From Azophilus sp965221465 (GTDB lineage: Bacteria > Pseudomonadota > Gammaproteobacteria > Pseudomonadales > Azotimanducaceae), in contig OZ244892.1 in NCBI GenBank assembly GCA_965221465.1, forward strand, positions 1 through 64,000: a stretch of DNA of 64,000 nt, read 5' to 3'. The notes beneath the pieces were generated by a model. The model was not told the DNA's origin and ran no database searches. It saw only the letters and a program-made list of their open reading frames with translations. Position 1 is the first letter of the stretch; each line of letters opens with the position of its first letter. Both the position numbers and the translations under genes were made by a program. Positions 50,948 to 59,222 of this stretch are shown piece after piece.

Positions 50948-53124
50948 TGATTGTTCTCCACGATCGATTGTTCTTTGGCGATCCGTGCCTGTTGAATCAC
51001 GTAGGCGTGAATCTGCTCGGCCTGCTGCTCGCTCAGGATATCGTCGAAGGCGAGCATGCCTTTGGCTTCGAACCAACCTTGCAGGACGATGCCGTTGAAT
51101 GCCTGGTGGGTGCCTGGCTGCATGTATCGTAAATCGGGCACCACACCACCGGATTGGGCGTTGGCGCCGTGACAGGAAAAGCAGTGCAGATGGTACAGGG
51201 TATCGCCCGAGTCGATGTCCTGGTCGGTCGCCGTCAGTTCCGGCGGGGTTGGCAGGACGCGTTCGATGATTGGCGGCTGCTCGATTGCAGGTGCGCCGCC
51301 GAGTTCGAATACCATGAGTTCACCCTGGTTGCCGTAGAGATAACTGGGCGTCGGCCCGATATAGCCCATCTGGTTGATCCCTGCACCGGTGCCGGCGAGA
51401 ATGGCCAGGTATTGGGTGCCATCCAGTGCATAGCTGATCGGCGGGGCGAGCAGCGATTTGTAGGTATTGAAACTCCACAACACCTCTCCGGACTGCGCAT
51501 CGTATGCTTCGAGATAACCCATGGTATCGCCCACGAAGACAAGGCCACCCGCCGTGGTCAAGACACCGCCGTTCCACGTAAAGCGCATGGGTTTCTGCCA
51601 GGCCAATGCGCCTGCGACGGGGTCGAAGGCCTTCAAGTAGCCCTGGGCCATGCCGGGCGGCGGCCCGGCCTCGGCGATGAGTTCGTTGACTCGCCTCAGC
51701 TCCAACCCGGGATTGATTACCCCAGGAACGACTTTGTACGTTGCACCGTTTGCAATTGCCCGGTCGATACCGAATACGAACGGCCCTTCACGAGCGGATA
51801 TGTAGGCTAATCCGGTATCGGGGTTATATGCCGTGGGTTGCCAGTTGCTGGCCCCGACCGGAGAGGGGTACACCCATTGCGCACGCTCGGCGTAATCGGC
51901 CGTATCGGTTTCAACCGGTCGGCCGGTGTCGATATCCACGTGTGAGGCCCAGGTCACCCGAGCGAACTTCTCCGCGCTGATCAGTGTGCCGTCGCGGCGA
52001 TCGATCACGTAGAAGAATCCGTTTTTTGGAGCCTGCATGACGACCTGGCGCTCGACCCCTCCGATGTCGAGGTCCGCCAGAATCAGCGACTGTGTGGCGG
52101 TATAGTCCCATTGTTCGCCCGGCACTTGCTGGTAGTACCACTTCATTCGCCCGGTATCGATGTCGAGTGCAATGATGGAGGCAAGAAACAGATTGTCGCC
52201 GCCGCCGGGCGAGCGGATGTGTCTCGGGTAGGCGGCCCCTGCGTTGCCCGTACCGATGATCAGCTGGTCCAGTTCCTGGTCGTGGACGAAGCTGTCCCAG
52301 ACCGTACCGCCGCCGCCGATACCTCCGCGCCACCAGCCGTCGCTCCAGGTTTCGGCGGCGATTGCCATCTCGGGGTGTTCCGGTGCTTCCGGGTCTCTCG
52401 GTACCGTGTAAAAGCGCCAGGCCAGTTCGCCGGTTTCGGCGTCGTACGCGGAGATATAGCCTCGTGCGTTGAGTTCTGCGCCCCCGAAGCCAATGAAAAC
52501 CTTGCCCTTTGCCACGCGGGGTGCACCGGAGATGTAGCAGGTGGGTAGCTGACCCGGGACCTTGCAGTTGCCGCCATCGTAGGTATCGGCAACCCAGACC
52601 TCTTCACCGGAGCCTCGGTTCACCGCGATCAAGCGGCCGTCCATTGTGCCGATGAGCACCAGATCTCCATAAACCGCTACACCGCGTGACATCGCTGCGG
52701 AATAGACTCTCGTATGCTGCAAATCGATCTGGGGGTCGTATCGCCACCGTTCCGCACCGCTACGAGCATCGACGGCAACGACGATGTTTTTCATCGTCGG
52801 AAATATCAGCATGCCGTCAACGAGGAGCGGTGTCGCTTCGCTACCGATGCGCGTATCGATATCGATGCGCCAGGCGAGCCCGAGGTCTTGTACGTTATCG
52901 GTATCGATCTGGTTCAGCGGCACGTACCGCTGTTCCTTGAAGTCGCGACCGTAACTCAGCCATTCGTCTTCGCCATTGCTGGCGATTGCGGCATCGTCGA
53001 TCCATTTCAGACGCGTATCGGCAGGGGTGGCCGGCGGTTTTTCGGTCGATGGAGGTGTCTGGTCGGTGCAGCCCACGGCCGCTGCAAGCACGAGCAACAG
53101 GCTGACCGGGGTCGATGGCCTCAT
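50944..53124 (-). CDS. PQQ-dependent dehydrogenase with C-terminal cytochrome c, lipoprotein
   Basis: A 726-residue quinohaemoprotein with a lipoprotein signal ending LAAAVGC near residue 19. The catalytic Asp is Asp340 (EQWDYT); the residue two positions on is Thr, so a calcium-type rather than lanthanide-type site is likely. The haem motif CFSCH is at 648-652. No adjacent-cysteine pair is found at the usual site. It differs clearly from the other two copies (the tail ends EQSIVENNQ), so it may act on a different alcohol. The start at 53124 overlaps the SDR stop by 4 bp. In-frame sequence further upstream runs inside the SDR gene and is rejected. Confidence 0.92.
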   Translation of the reverse strand: MRPSTPVSLLLVLAAAVGCTDQTPPSTEKPPATPADTRLKWIDDAAIASNGEDEWLSYGRDFKEQRYVPLNQIDTDNVQDLGLAWRIDIDTRIGSEATPLLVDGMLIFPTMKNIVVAVDARSGAERWRYDPQIDLQHTRVYSAAMSRGVAVYGDLVLIGTMDGRLIAVNRGSGEEVWVADTYDGGNCKVPGQLPTCYISGAPRVAKGKVFIGFGGAELNARGYISAYDAETGELAWRFYTVPRDPEAPEHPEMAIAAETWSDGWWRGGIGGGGTVWDSFVHDQELDQLIIGTGNAGAAYPRHIRSPGGGDNLFLASIIALDIDTGRMKWYYQQVPGEQWDYTATQSLILADLDIGGVERQVVMQAPKNGFFYVIDRRDGTLISAEKFARVTWASHVDIDTGRPVETDTADYAERAQWVYPSPVGASNWQPTAYNPDTGLAYISAREGPFVFGIDRAIANGATYKVVPGVINPGLELRRVNELIAEAGPPPGMAQGYLKAFDPVAGALAWQKPMRFTWNGGVLTTAGGLVFVGDTMGYLEAYDAQSGEVLWSFNTYKSLLAPPISYALDGTQYLAILAGTGAGINQMGYIGPTPSYLYGNQGELMVFELGGAPAIEQPPIIERVLPTPPELTATDQDIDSGDTLYHLHCFSCHGANAQSGGVVPDLRYMQPGTHQAFNGIVLQGWFEAKGMLAFDDILSEQQAEQIHAYVIQQARIAKEQSIVENNQ

Positions 53125-54020
53125 GTTCCGGTCTCGGTCTGTGCCAAAGTGTCGAATATCTTGTTTACGACGATATCCATTTGCCCGACGTGCGGATGGA
53201 TACTGTGGTCGAAGTCCGCCAGCTTCTCTGCCAGGCGTGCAATGTTTTCGGCAGTGTAATCCGAGCCGGTCAGATGAAGGCCATCGGCCATCTCGTAGCG
53301 AATGGGGTGAATGTAGCCGCCACCCACTTCGAACGCGGTGCCGCTGGTCGTACAGCGCTCGTGTGCGAGCCAGACGGCCAGTTCGGATACGTAGCTGGCG
53401 TGCGCCACATCCATCCAGTCGCGCGGGAAGTGCACCCTGGTCATTTCGCTGGCTGCCACCGGCGAGAGTGCGTGACATGAAACGTTGTATTCCCTGCCTT
53501 CGAGCGACAGGCACTGCATCAAGGCGAAGATCGCGGCCTTGGCGGCCGAATAGTGGCTGGCGCCGTGGGCGCCAAAAAACCCGACCGGTGAGGCCGTCAT
53601 CAGTATGCGACCGTAACCCTGGTTTTTCATCTGCGCGAACGCCGCTCGTGTGCACCGAAACGTGCCGCCGAGATGGATGTCGAGTAAACGCTGCCACTCG
53701 CCATCCGGCATTTCGTCGATGACGATGCCTTCGGGTGGCGAAACGCCAACACCGGCGTTGTTGATCAATACATCTATGCGGCCATACCTGGCGATGGCTG
53801 CATCGACGATTCTGTCAGCCCCTTCGACAACGGAGTCGGAGTTGACGCAAGCGGCGCCGCCGCCGACTGCGATCTCCGCTACTACCTCCTCGGCCGCGGC
53901 GCGGTCGATGTCGTTTACAACGACTCGACCCGCTCTCCGTCCAAAAGCGAGTGCGTGGGATCTGCCGATGCCGTGGCCGGCGCCGGTGATGACAACGACT
54001 CGATCCTTGTAGCTGAGCAT
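53121..54020 (-). CDS. SDR, MFE-type 3-hydroxyacyl-CoA dehydrogenase-like
   Basis: A 299-residue SDR with ITGAGHGIGRSHALAFGRR, VVVNDIDR, NNAGVGV and YSAAK (YxxxK). The opening segment is characteristic of the dehydrogenase domain of peroxisomal-type multifunctional enzymes and their bacterial counterparts that oxidise 3-hydroxyacyl-CoA, including steroid side-chain intermediates. Ser precedes the Tyr at the expected distance (MTASPVGFFG). It lies between two PQQ dehydrogenase genes, 6 bp after the upstream one. The C-terminal 60 residues (HPHVGQMDIV) are additional and of unknown role. Confidence 0.9.
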   Translation of the reverse strand: MLSYKDRVVVITGAGHGIGRSHALAFGRRAGRVVVNDIDRAAAEEVVAEIAVGGGAACVNSDSVVEGADRIVDAAIARYGRIDVLINNAGVGVSPPEGIVIDEMPDGEWQRLLDIHLGGTFRCTRAAFAQMKNQGYGRILMTASPVGFFGAHGASHYSAAKAAIFALMQCLSLEGREYNVSCHALSPVAASEMTRVHFPRDWMDVAHASYVSELAVWLAHERCTTSGTAFEVGGGYIHPIRYEMADGLHLTGSDYTAENIARLAEKLADFDHSIHPHVGQMDIVVNKIFDTLAQTETGT

Positions 54021-54026
54021 GGGCCG

Positions 54027-56150
54027 TTAATTTGTGCCCGAACCGCTCATGCCGCAGAACGTGCAATCGTCCATATCCGGATTGTCGACCTCCTGACCGT
54101 AGGTGCTCGCGCCATATCTTACATAGTGATAGAGGCCTTCGATGTCCTCGTCGGTCAAGTCGTCGTAGAGGGGCATGCCGCGCTGAGCGAGCACGCCTTC
54201 CCTTAATACCGCGGTGAAGGCGGCGAGGTCGGTGGCAAGCGCAGATTCCCTGAGATCGGGGCCGACGCTGCTGCCTGCGAGCAAACCGCCGTGGCAGTGC
54301 CCGCAGGTGGAGTGATACATGACGATGCCGTGGCTCACTTTTTCCGGGTCGGGTTCGAAGCCTTCCACGAGTACGGGATTTACGTCGAAATCGGGCGGCG
54401 GCGTCTCGGGTAGCGGTTGGTCGCCGCCGAGCTTGAACGTCAGCAGGCGTCGCGGTTGGAGACCGTACTTCCAGCCGTGGTTGAAAACGGGGATGGCTGC
54501 TCCGGCGGAGCCGCCGTAGCCGACGAGGATCGAGATGTACTGTGTATCGTCGATTGCGAAAGACATGGGCGCCGAGATGATTCCGAGCCCCGTGGCGAAC
54601 GACCAGAGTTGTTCGCCGGTCGTGGCATCGTACGCGCCGAGTTCGCCGAGCGCCGTGCCGTAGAAAACCAGATTGCCCGCGGTAGTCAGCGTGCCGCCGT
54701 TCCAGAAGGAATCGGTAACGACCCGCCAGCGTTCCGTCTGCGCAACCGGATCCCACGCGATCAGCGAGCCTTTGCCGCCATGCTCGCTGTCGAGCAACAG
54801 GCCGCCGAACGTAGCGCCAGTCTGGGCGACGTATTTGTAGCCCTTGCGAATGGCGTCGTTTTCATAGGCTTCCGGTGTGACGGTACCCATGATCATGCCG
54901 GCTTCCATGTGCGGCAGGTAAACGAGACCGGTGTCGGGGTTGTACGACATGGGCTGATAGTTGTGCGCACCGAACGTGCCGGGCCACATGAATTCCGGCT
55001 CGCCGTCTTCGTAGCGAATGTCGGGACGCTCTATCGGGCGCCCGGTTTCCAGATCGATGCCTTCTGCCCAGTTCACCTTGCCACCCCACTTTTCCGCGGA
55101 GATGAGCTGGCCGGTTTCCCGATCGATGACATAGAAGAAGCCATTGGTCGGCGCCTGCATGAGGACCTTGCGTTCGACGCCATCGATTTCCAGATCGGCA
55201 AGCACGATGTCCATGGTGGCTTTGTAGTCCCAGGCTTCGCGTGGATTGACCTGGTAATGCCAGAGGTATTCGCCGGTGTCGGCGTCGACTGCCACGATGG
55301 AGCAGAGAAAGAGGTTGTCGCCGGTGCCGTCGGGCGATACGCCGGGGCTTCGAATCTCGGGGCTGTAGGGGCCACTGTTGCCGGTGCCGATGAGCACCTG
55401 ATTGAACTCGGCATCGTAGGTCATCGCGTTCCAGGCGGTACCGCCGCCGCCGTTGACCCACCACTCACCGCTCCAGGACCTCGCCGCCATCGCCATGGCC
55501 TCGCTTTCGAAGCCGTCTGCCGGGTTGCCGGGCACCGTGTAGAAACGCCAGAGGAGTTCGCCGGTGTCGGCATCGTAGGTAGAGACGTATCCGCGCGCAC
55601 CGACATCGCCACCGCCGTGGCCGATGATGACCTTGCCGTCGAACACTCGAGGCGCACCCGTGATATGTCTGGGTTCTCCGAGAGGAAACGTGCGCGCCGT
55701 CCAGATGACTTCGCCTGTCCTGGCATCGAGCGCGTTGAGTCGCCCGTCGCCGACGCCGGCAAAGACCTTGCCGTTCGCGTATGCCGCACCGCGGTTGGCG
55801 CCCATGTGCAAGCGCAGCGCATCCGGTGCTTCGGATTCGGTCTCGTATTTCCAGATCGCTTCTCCGGTGGCACCGTCGACAGCATGGAGCTCGAGCCCCC
55901 AGTCCGTCGTGTAGTAGAGCACGCCATCCACGGCCAATGGTGTCGCCTGCAGGCTCCTGGCGCCGGGGATATCCTGGCTCCAGGCGAGGCCAAGCTGACC
56001 GGCGTTGGTCGAGTCGATCTGCGTCAGCGGGCTGAAGCGTTGCTCGCTGTGATCCAGACCGTAGTGTTCCCAGTTACTGTACCGGGATGGAGTTTCTGCG
56101 GACTCGCAACCTGTCAACAGCAGGGCAAGCAATGCCAATACGCTTCGCAT
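54027..56150 (-). CDS. PQQ-dependent alcohol dehydrogenase with C-terminal cytochrome c, lipoprotein
   Basis: A 707-residue quinohaemoprotein with a lipoprotein signal (LLALLLTGC). The catalytic Asp is Asp308 (AWDYK), the haem motif CGHCH is at 616-620, and the tail has DCTFCGMSG like the copy at 5729. It is closely related to that copy (shared NTGNSG or TGNSGPYSP, AGMIMGTVTPE). The ordinary adjacent-cysteine pair is missing and no extra lanthanide-type Asp is present. It begins 1 bp after the LuxC-like stop (TAAGATG), so the acid reductase and alcohol dehydrogenase are made from one transcript. Confidence 0.93.
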   Translation of the reverse strand: MRSVLALLALLLTGCESAETPSRYSNWEHYGLDHSEQRFSPLTQIDSTNAGQLGLAWSQDIPGARSLQATPLAVDGVLYYTTDWGLELHAVDGATGEAIWKYETESEAPDALRLHMGANRGAAYANGKVFAGVGDGRLNALDARTGEVIWTARTFPLGEPRHITGAPRVFDGKVIIGHGGGDVGARGYVSTYDADTGELLWRFYTVPGNPADGFESEAMAMAARSWSGEWWVNGGGGTAWNAMTYDAEFNQVLIGTGNSGPYSPEIRSPGVSPDGTGDNLFLCSIVAVDADTGEYLWHYQVNPREAWDYKATMDIVLADLEIDGVERKVLMQAPTNGFFYVIDRETGQLISAEKWGGKVNWAEGIDLETGRPIERPDIRYEDGEPEFMWPGTFGAHNYQPMSYNPDTGLVYLPHMEAGMIMGTVTPEAYENDAIRKGYKYVAQTGATFGGLLLDSEHGGKGSLIAWDPVAQTERWRVVTDSFWNGGTLTTAGNLVFYGTALGELGAYDATTGEQLWSFATGLGIISAPMSFAIDDTQYISILVGYGGSAGAAIPVFNHGWKYGLQPRRLLTFKLGGDQPLPETPPPDFDVNPVLVEGFEPDPEKVSHGIVMYHSTCGHCHGGLLAGSSVGPDLRESALATDLAAFTAVLREGVLAQRGMPLYDDLTDEDIEGLYHYVRYGASTYGQEVDNPDMDDCTFCGMSGSGTN

Positions 56151-56151
56151 C

Positions 56152-57606
56152 TTATTGTGCTTGTCTCCACATGGGCGGCCGTGTTTCGGGGGAGTTTATT
56201 TCGTCGACGACCCACTTGACCATTCGAGCCATGGGTTGAATGGCATCCTGCGCGCCGGCCATCGTCACGTCAGATGCGTAGCCCAGGGAGACGATTCTCT
56301 GTACCCCGTAAAGGGGCATTTCGTCCTTGAGGGTGTCCTTCAGAGTCTCCGGGTAAACACCGACGGTCTGAGTGTAGGAGTCGCAAGCTTCGAGAAACTC
56401 TTCGAGATCGTCGATCGGTACGATGTTGATGGTTCGCCCTTCCATCTCGGGCATGAAATCCACGGCATCGGGGAATTGCGAAACGATGACGGCGCCTTCG
56501 TCGTCATTGCCCCCATAAACCCTGTAGAAGTCGTCTTCGAGCCGCAAGGCGTTCACCTTCATCTTGAGCTCGGCGGGATAGTCCTTGGGCTTGCAGCTGT
56601 AAGCCTCGGGGAACGTCGACAGCGCCCCGTAAGCCATCTCTGCAAATGCATTGGCCTTTGCCAATCCTTCGTCATCGGTTCCGCATTGGACGTAGGCGAC
56701 TCGAGAGTTGGTGCATCCAACCTGGTTGAAGCCACCGAAATCCGATGCCAGTCGGGTCGCAGCTTCCTGCATGTCTTCCTGGTTGTCGAATACTTCCTCG
56801 CCGATCACGCTGGCGCTGCGCTTGGGATCGAGGGAAATCAGCTCGAGGCCGGGCTGGATGTACTTGGTGACGTGCTTCATGGAGGCAAAGCCACCCCAGG
56901 CGACGATTTTTTCGAGGTTGTGTGGCTGGTAGAGCTTCTTCTCGAAATCTTCATCGCCGCCTCGCCAGTAGCCGACGGTCATGTGTCTGGTGAGCGGATG
57001 GTTGGCATCCAGCTCGGCCATGGTTCGCAAGATCGCCGATCCCGTAAAAGGGTCGTTGGAGGGTGACTTGACGATGGCGTCGCTACGCGTGATCGCGTTG
57101 CGAACCAAAGCGATCACTGTCCCGGTGGGTCCGTTGCCGGCGGCGATGTGCAGGGTTCTCGAACCAAAGCATCGAACCCTCGTTCTCGGCCCTGTTGCAA
57201 CCTGCTCCTCGACCCAGCCTTCGAGTCTGTCCACACCGATATCGGTGTCTGCCATCTGATACAGGAAGTCCCGATCGAATGAAGCGCCTACATTGGCGTA
57301 GAAGCGGTCGATCATGGCGGGTGTCATGGGCGACGCGCCGTACGAGAGCTCTTTTGCTTCCTGCATGTACTCGTTGGTTTCGATGTCGAGCGCGGCGCCC
57401 AACTCACCTAGAAAGTCGAGAATCTCGTCGAAACTGAGGGTGTACAGATCGGACAGCTTGCCTGGATGGCCCAGGGGGATGTCGTCGATGTACTGGTGTA
57501 CGTCGGGGGTCAAGAAAGTGATTTGACCGCCGCGGCCTGCGATTTCCGTCAGGTTGTCGGTGATCACGTTGCCACGAATGACCAGGGGTACTATGGGTTG
57601 GCTCAT
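56152..57606 (-). CDS. LuxC-like acyl-CoA/acyl-protein reductase
   Basis: A 484-residue protein of the LuxC family, an ALDH-related fold that reduces an acyl group, held first on LuxE and then as an enzyme thioester, to an aldehyde with NADPH. The catalytic Cys is likely Cys298 (GGFNQVGCTNSR), close to the position in luminous bacteria. HIAAGNGPTG and IVKSPSNDPFTG form the cofactor site. ATG 57606 has GGAGA 6 nt upstream; ATG 57630, overlapping the LuxE-like stop, is the alternative. No luxAB or luxD is present. It lies in one operon with a LuxE-like gene and two PQQ dehydrogenases. Confidence 0.85.
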   Translation of the reverse strand: MSQPIVPLVIRGNVITDNLTEIAGRGGQITFLTPDVHQYIDDIPLGHPGKLSDLYTLSFDEILDFLGELGAALDIETNEYMQEAKELSYGASPMTPAMIDRFYANVGASFDRDFLYQMADTDIGVDRLEGWVEEQVATGPRTRVRCFGSRTLHIAAGNGPTGTVIALVRNAITRSDAIVKSPSNDPFTGSAILRTMAELDANHPLTRHMTVGYWRGGDEDFEKKLYQPHNLEKIVAWGGFASMKHVTKYIQPGLELISLDPKRSASVIGEEVFDNQEDMQEAATRLASDFGGFNQVGCTNSRVAYVQCGTDDEGLAKANAFAEMAYGALSTFPEAYSCKPKDYPAELKMKVNALRLEDDFYRVYGGNDDEGAVIVSQFPDAVDFMPEMEGRTINIVPIDDLEEFLEACDSYTQTVGVYPETLKDTLKDEMPLYGVQRIVSLGYASDVTMAGAQDAIQPMARMVKWVVDEINSPETRPPMWRQAQ

Positions 57607-57626
57607 CTTTGTCTCCGGTAGACCGC

Positions 57627-59033
57627 TCATTGGTCCAGGTTGGCGAGGAACGTCATCGCTTCGGCATGGGCGTCGGGTGTTGCCGCGCACGTGATCTTGT
57701 CGTCGTCGCCGGTTTTTTCCGAGAAGCGCTGGATGGTCGGATCGAGGTGATACGTTGTCTGCCCACAGGGACAGGCGCTGTCCCAATCGATGGTGATTTC
57801 ATCGCCGGTGATGAACCCGCCCCAGGCGTGTCGAGCCAACAAACCGAAGAACGCAGCCCGTCCGGTGACCTTGCCGGTGCGGGGCAGGGGGGCGCTGGTA
57901 TCCGGATCGAGCATGTATGGAATGACCCAGGGCACCATGTGATAACGCCCGTGCGAACACATGGGGTTGATGCCGAACACCTCGGACATTCCATAGGCCA
58001 TACGCAACGATGGTACGCCCAGGAATCTGCAGACATCGTCCTGCCAGTTGTCCGGTGGTGTCAGCCCCTTGGCCCCACCGCCCGTGAGGACCACTGAATT
58101 CGATGCGAACAGTCCCTCCTGACCGTTGTCCAATCCTGCCGTCGCCATGCCGTGCAGGAGGTTCCAGGTGCCCGTGGTATAGATGCGCTCGCCCTCGAGT
58201 TGCTGAAAGAGATCTGCGTAAAACGCTTCGATGCGCTCCGGCATCTCCGCTTCGATTTGTTCGAACTCCTTCTTGCGCGCCATCATCTCATCGTTGATCC
58301 GCAGTCGATCCAGCGTGCCGCGTGCCTGGGCTGCGCGTATGCGCGCGGCAAGATACAGGACGTCCGAGCTCATATGGCCGGGGTAGGCGGCGTGAAAGTT
58401 TTCCTCGCCCTTGGCGATGTACTTCACGATCACATCGTTGCCACGCAACATGCTGCCGAAGCCGGAGCGAAAGTGCGGAAAGATGACGTGGAGGGGCTCG
58501 TTGGTGGCTGGTTCGCCGAACCGCTGGAGGTTGAGTACCATCATGGACTGACCGAGCGCATCGTATTCGTCGGCGCTGTGCGGCAGAAACGACATCGTGC
58601 CACTGGTACCGGACGAATGGGTGAGACGCAGTTCTGTTTGTGACTCCATCACACCCAGCCAATCGTCGATCGTTTTGCATTCGCTGACGTCGATTCCGGA
58701 AATGTCGTGGCTGGTGAGCTTGTTCAACCACTTGTTGATCTGGGCGAAGCGTGCTTTCTCGAGCAGCGAAGCCGGGTAGGACTTGTACATGGTGTGCTCG
58801 AAGAGGAGCGGAATGGCGTCTTCGACCCGATCGATATGGGTGATGTTCTGCTCGTCCGCCAGCTTTTTGAGCATCGGGACTTCGTCCCGCAATCCATCGA
58901 AACGCAATTGCAGGGCCGTGAGCTGGAGGGCTTCCATCTCGGCTCTGTCGATCGAACCGATCTTGTTGGCGTCGAAGTCGAAATACTGGGCCGCGTTGTC
59001 GGCAAACGCTTCTGCTTGTGAGTGAGTGATCAT
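57627..59033 (-). CDS. LuxE-like acyl-protein synthetase
   Basis: A 468-residue protein of the LuxE/PaaK group, which activates a carboxylic acid with ATP and passes it to LuxC. It has an intact phosphate loop THSSGTSGTMSF (residues 138-149), a VYKSYP-like MYKSYP segment, and CPCGQTTYHL near the C-terminus, where LuxE holds its acylated Cys. It is longer than classical LuxE (about 370-380 residues). GAGGGG lies upstream of ATG 59033. It is the first gene of the big leftward operon, next to the LuxC-like gene, and the likely functional partner of it. Paralogue: 17909-19294. Confidence 0.8.
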   Translation of the reverse strand: MITHSQAEAFADNAAQYFDFDANKIGSIDRAEMEALQLTALQLRFDGLRDEVPMLKKLADEQNITHIDRVEDAIPLLFEHTMYKSYPASLLEKARFAQINKWLNKLTSHDISGIDVSECKTIDDWLGVMESQTELRLTHSSGTSGTMSFLPHSADEYDALGQSMMVLNLQRFGEPATNEPLHVIFPHFRSGFGSMLRGNDVIVKYIAKGEENFHAAYPGHMSSDVLYLAARIRAAQARGTLDRLRINDEMMARKKEFEQIEAEMPERIEAFYADLFQQLEGERIYTTGTWNLLHGMATAGLDNGQEGLFASNSVVLTGGGAKGLTPPDNWQDDVCRFLGVPSLRMAYGMSEVFGINPMCSHGRYHMVPWVIPYMLDPDTSAPLPRTGKVTGRAAFFGLLARHAWGGFITGDEITIDWDSACPCGQTTYHLDPTIQRFSEKTGDDDKITCAATPDAHAEAMTFLANLDQ

Positions 59034-59222
59034 CGCTCTCGCCCCTCGTTGGTTGTTGAAGATCGAATGCCACGTATTTATAGAGCAGCGATAGGGACGG
59101 ATGCACCTTTATTGAGCCAAACGCACACCCAGGAAAGTCCTCGCCCTCGTGGGAAATGCACAGTCGCCCCTCTATATTACTGCGATTACTGCGGTGCATG
59201 TCGAGAAGCAGGGTTGGATTCG
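59034..59222. promoter_or_regulatory. Divergent intergenic region, LuxE-like operon and CoA ligase
   Basis: These 189 bp separate the LuxE-like gene and the CoA ligase gene. They should hold the main promoter of the large leftward operon. An open frame runs from 59022 into the ligase and contains YYCDYCGAC, but it lacks family content. No strong dyad was seen. Confidence 0.4.

Noticed and set aside
54417..56219. 600-codon open frame on the plus strand
   Set aside because: It is antisense to the PQQ dehydrogenase at 54027-56150, has no family-like motif, and arises from codon bias of GC-rich DNA.
56152..59033. Functional bioluminescence locus
   Set aside because: LuxC- and LuxE-like genes are present but no luxA, luxB or luxD. 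The luciferase-like pair at 45705 is only a distant relative of LuxAB, so light production is not supported.
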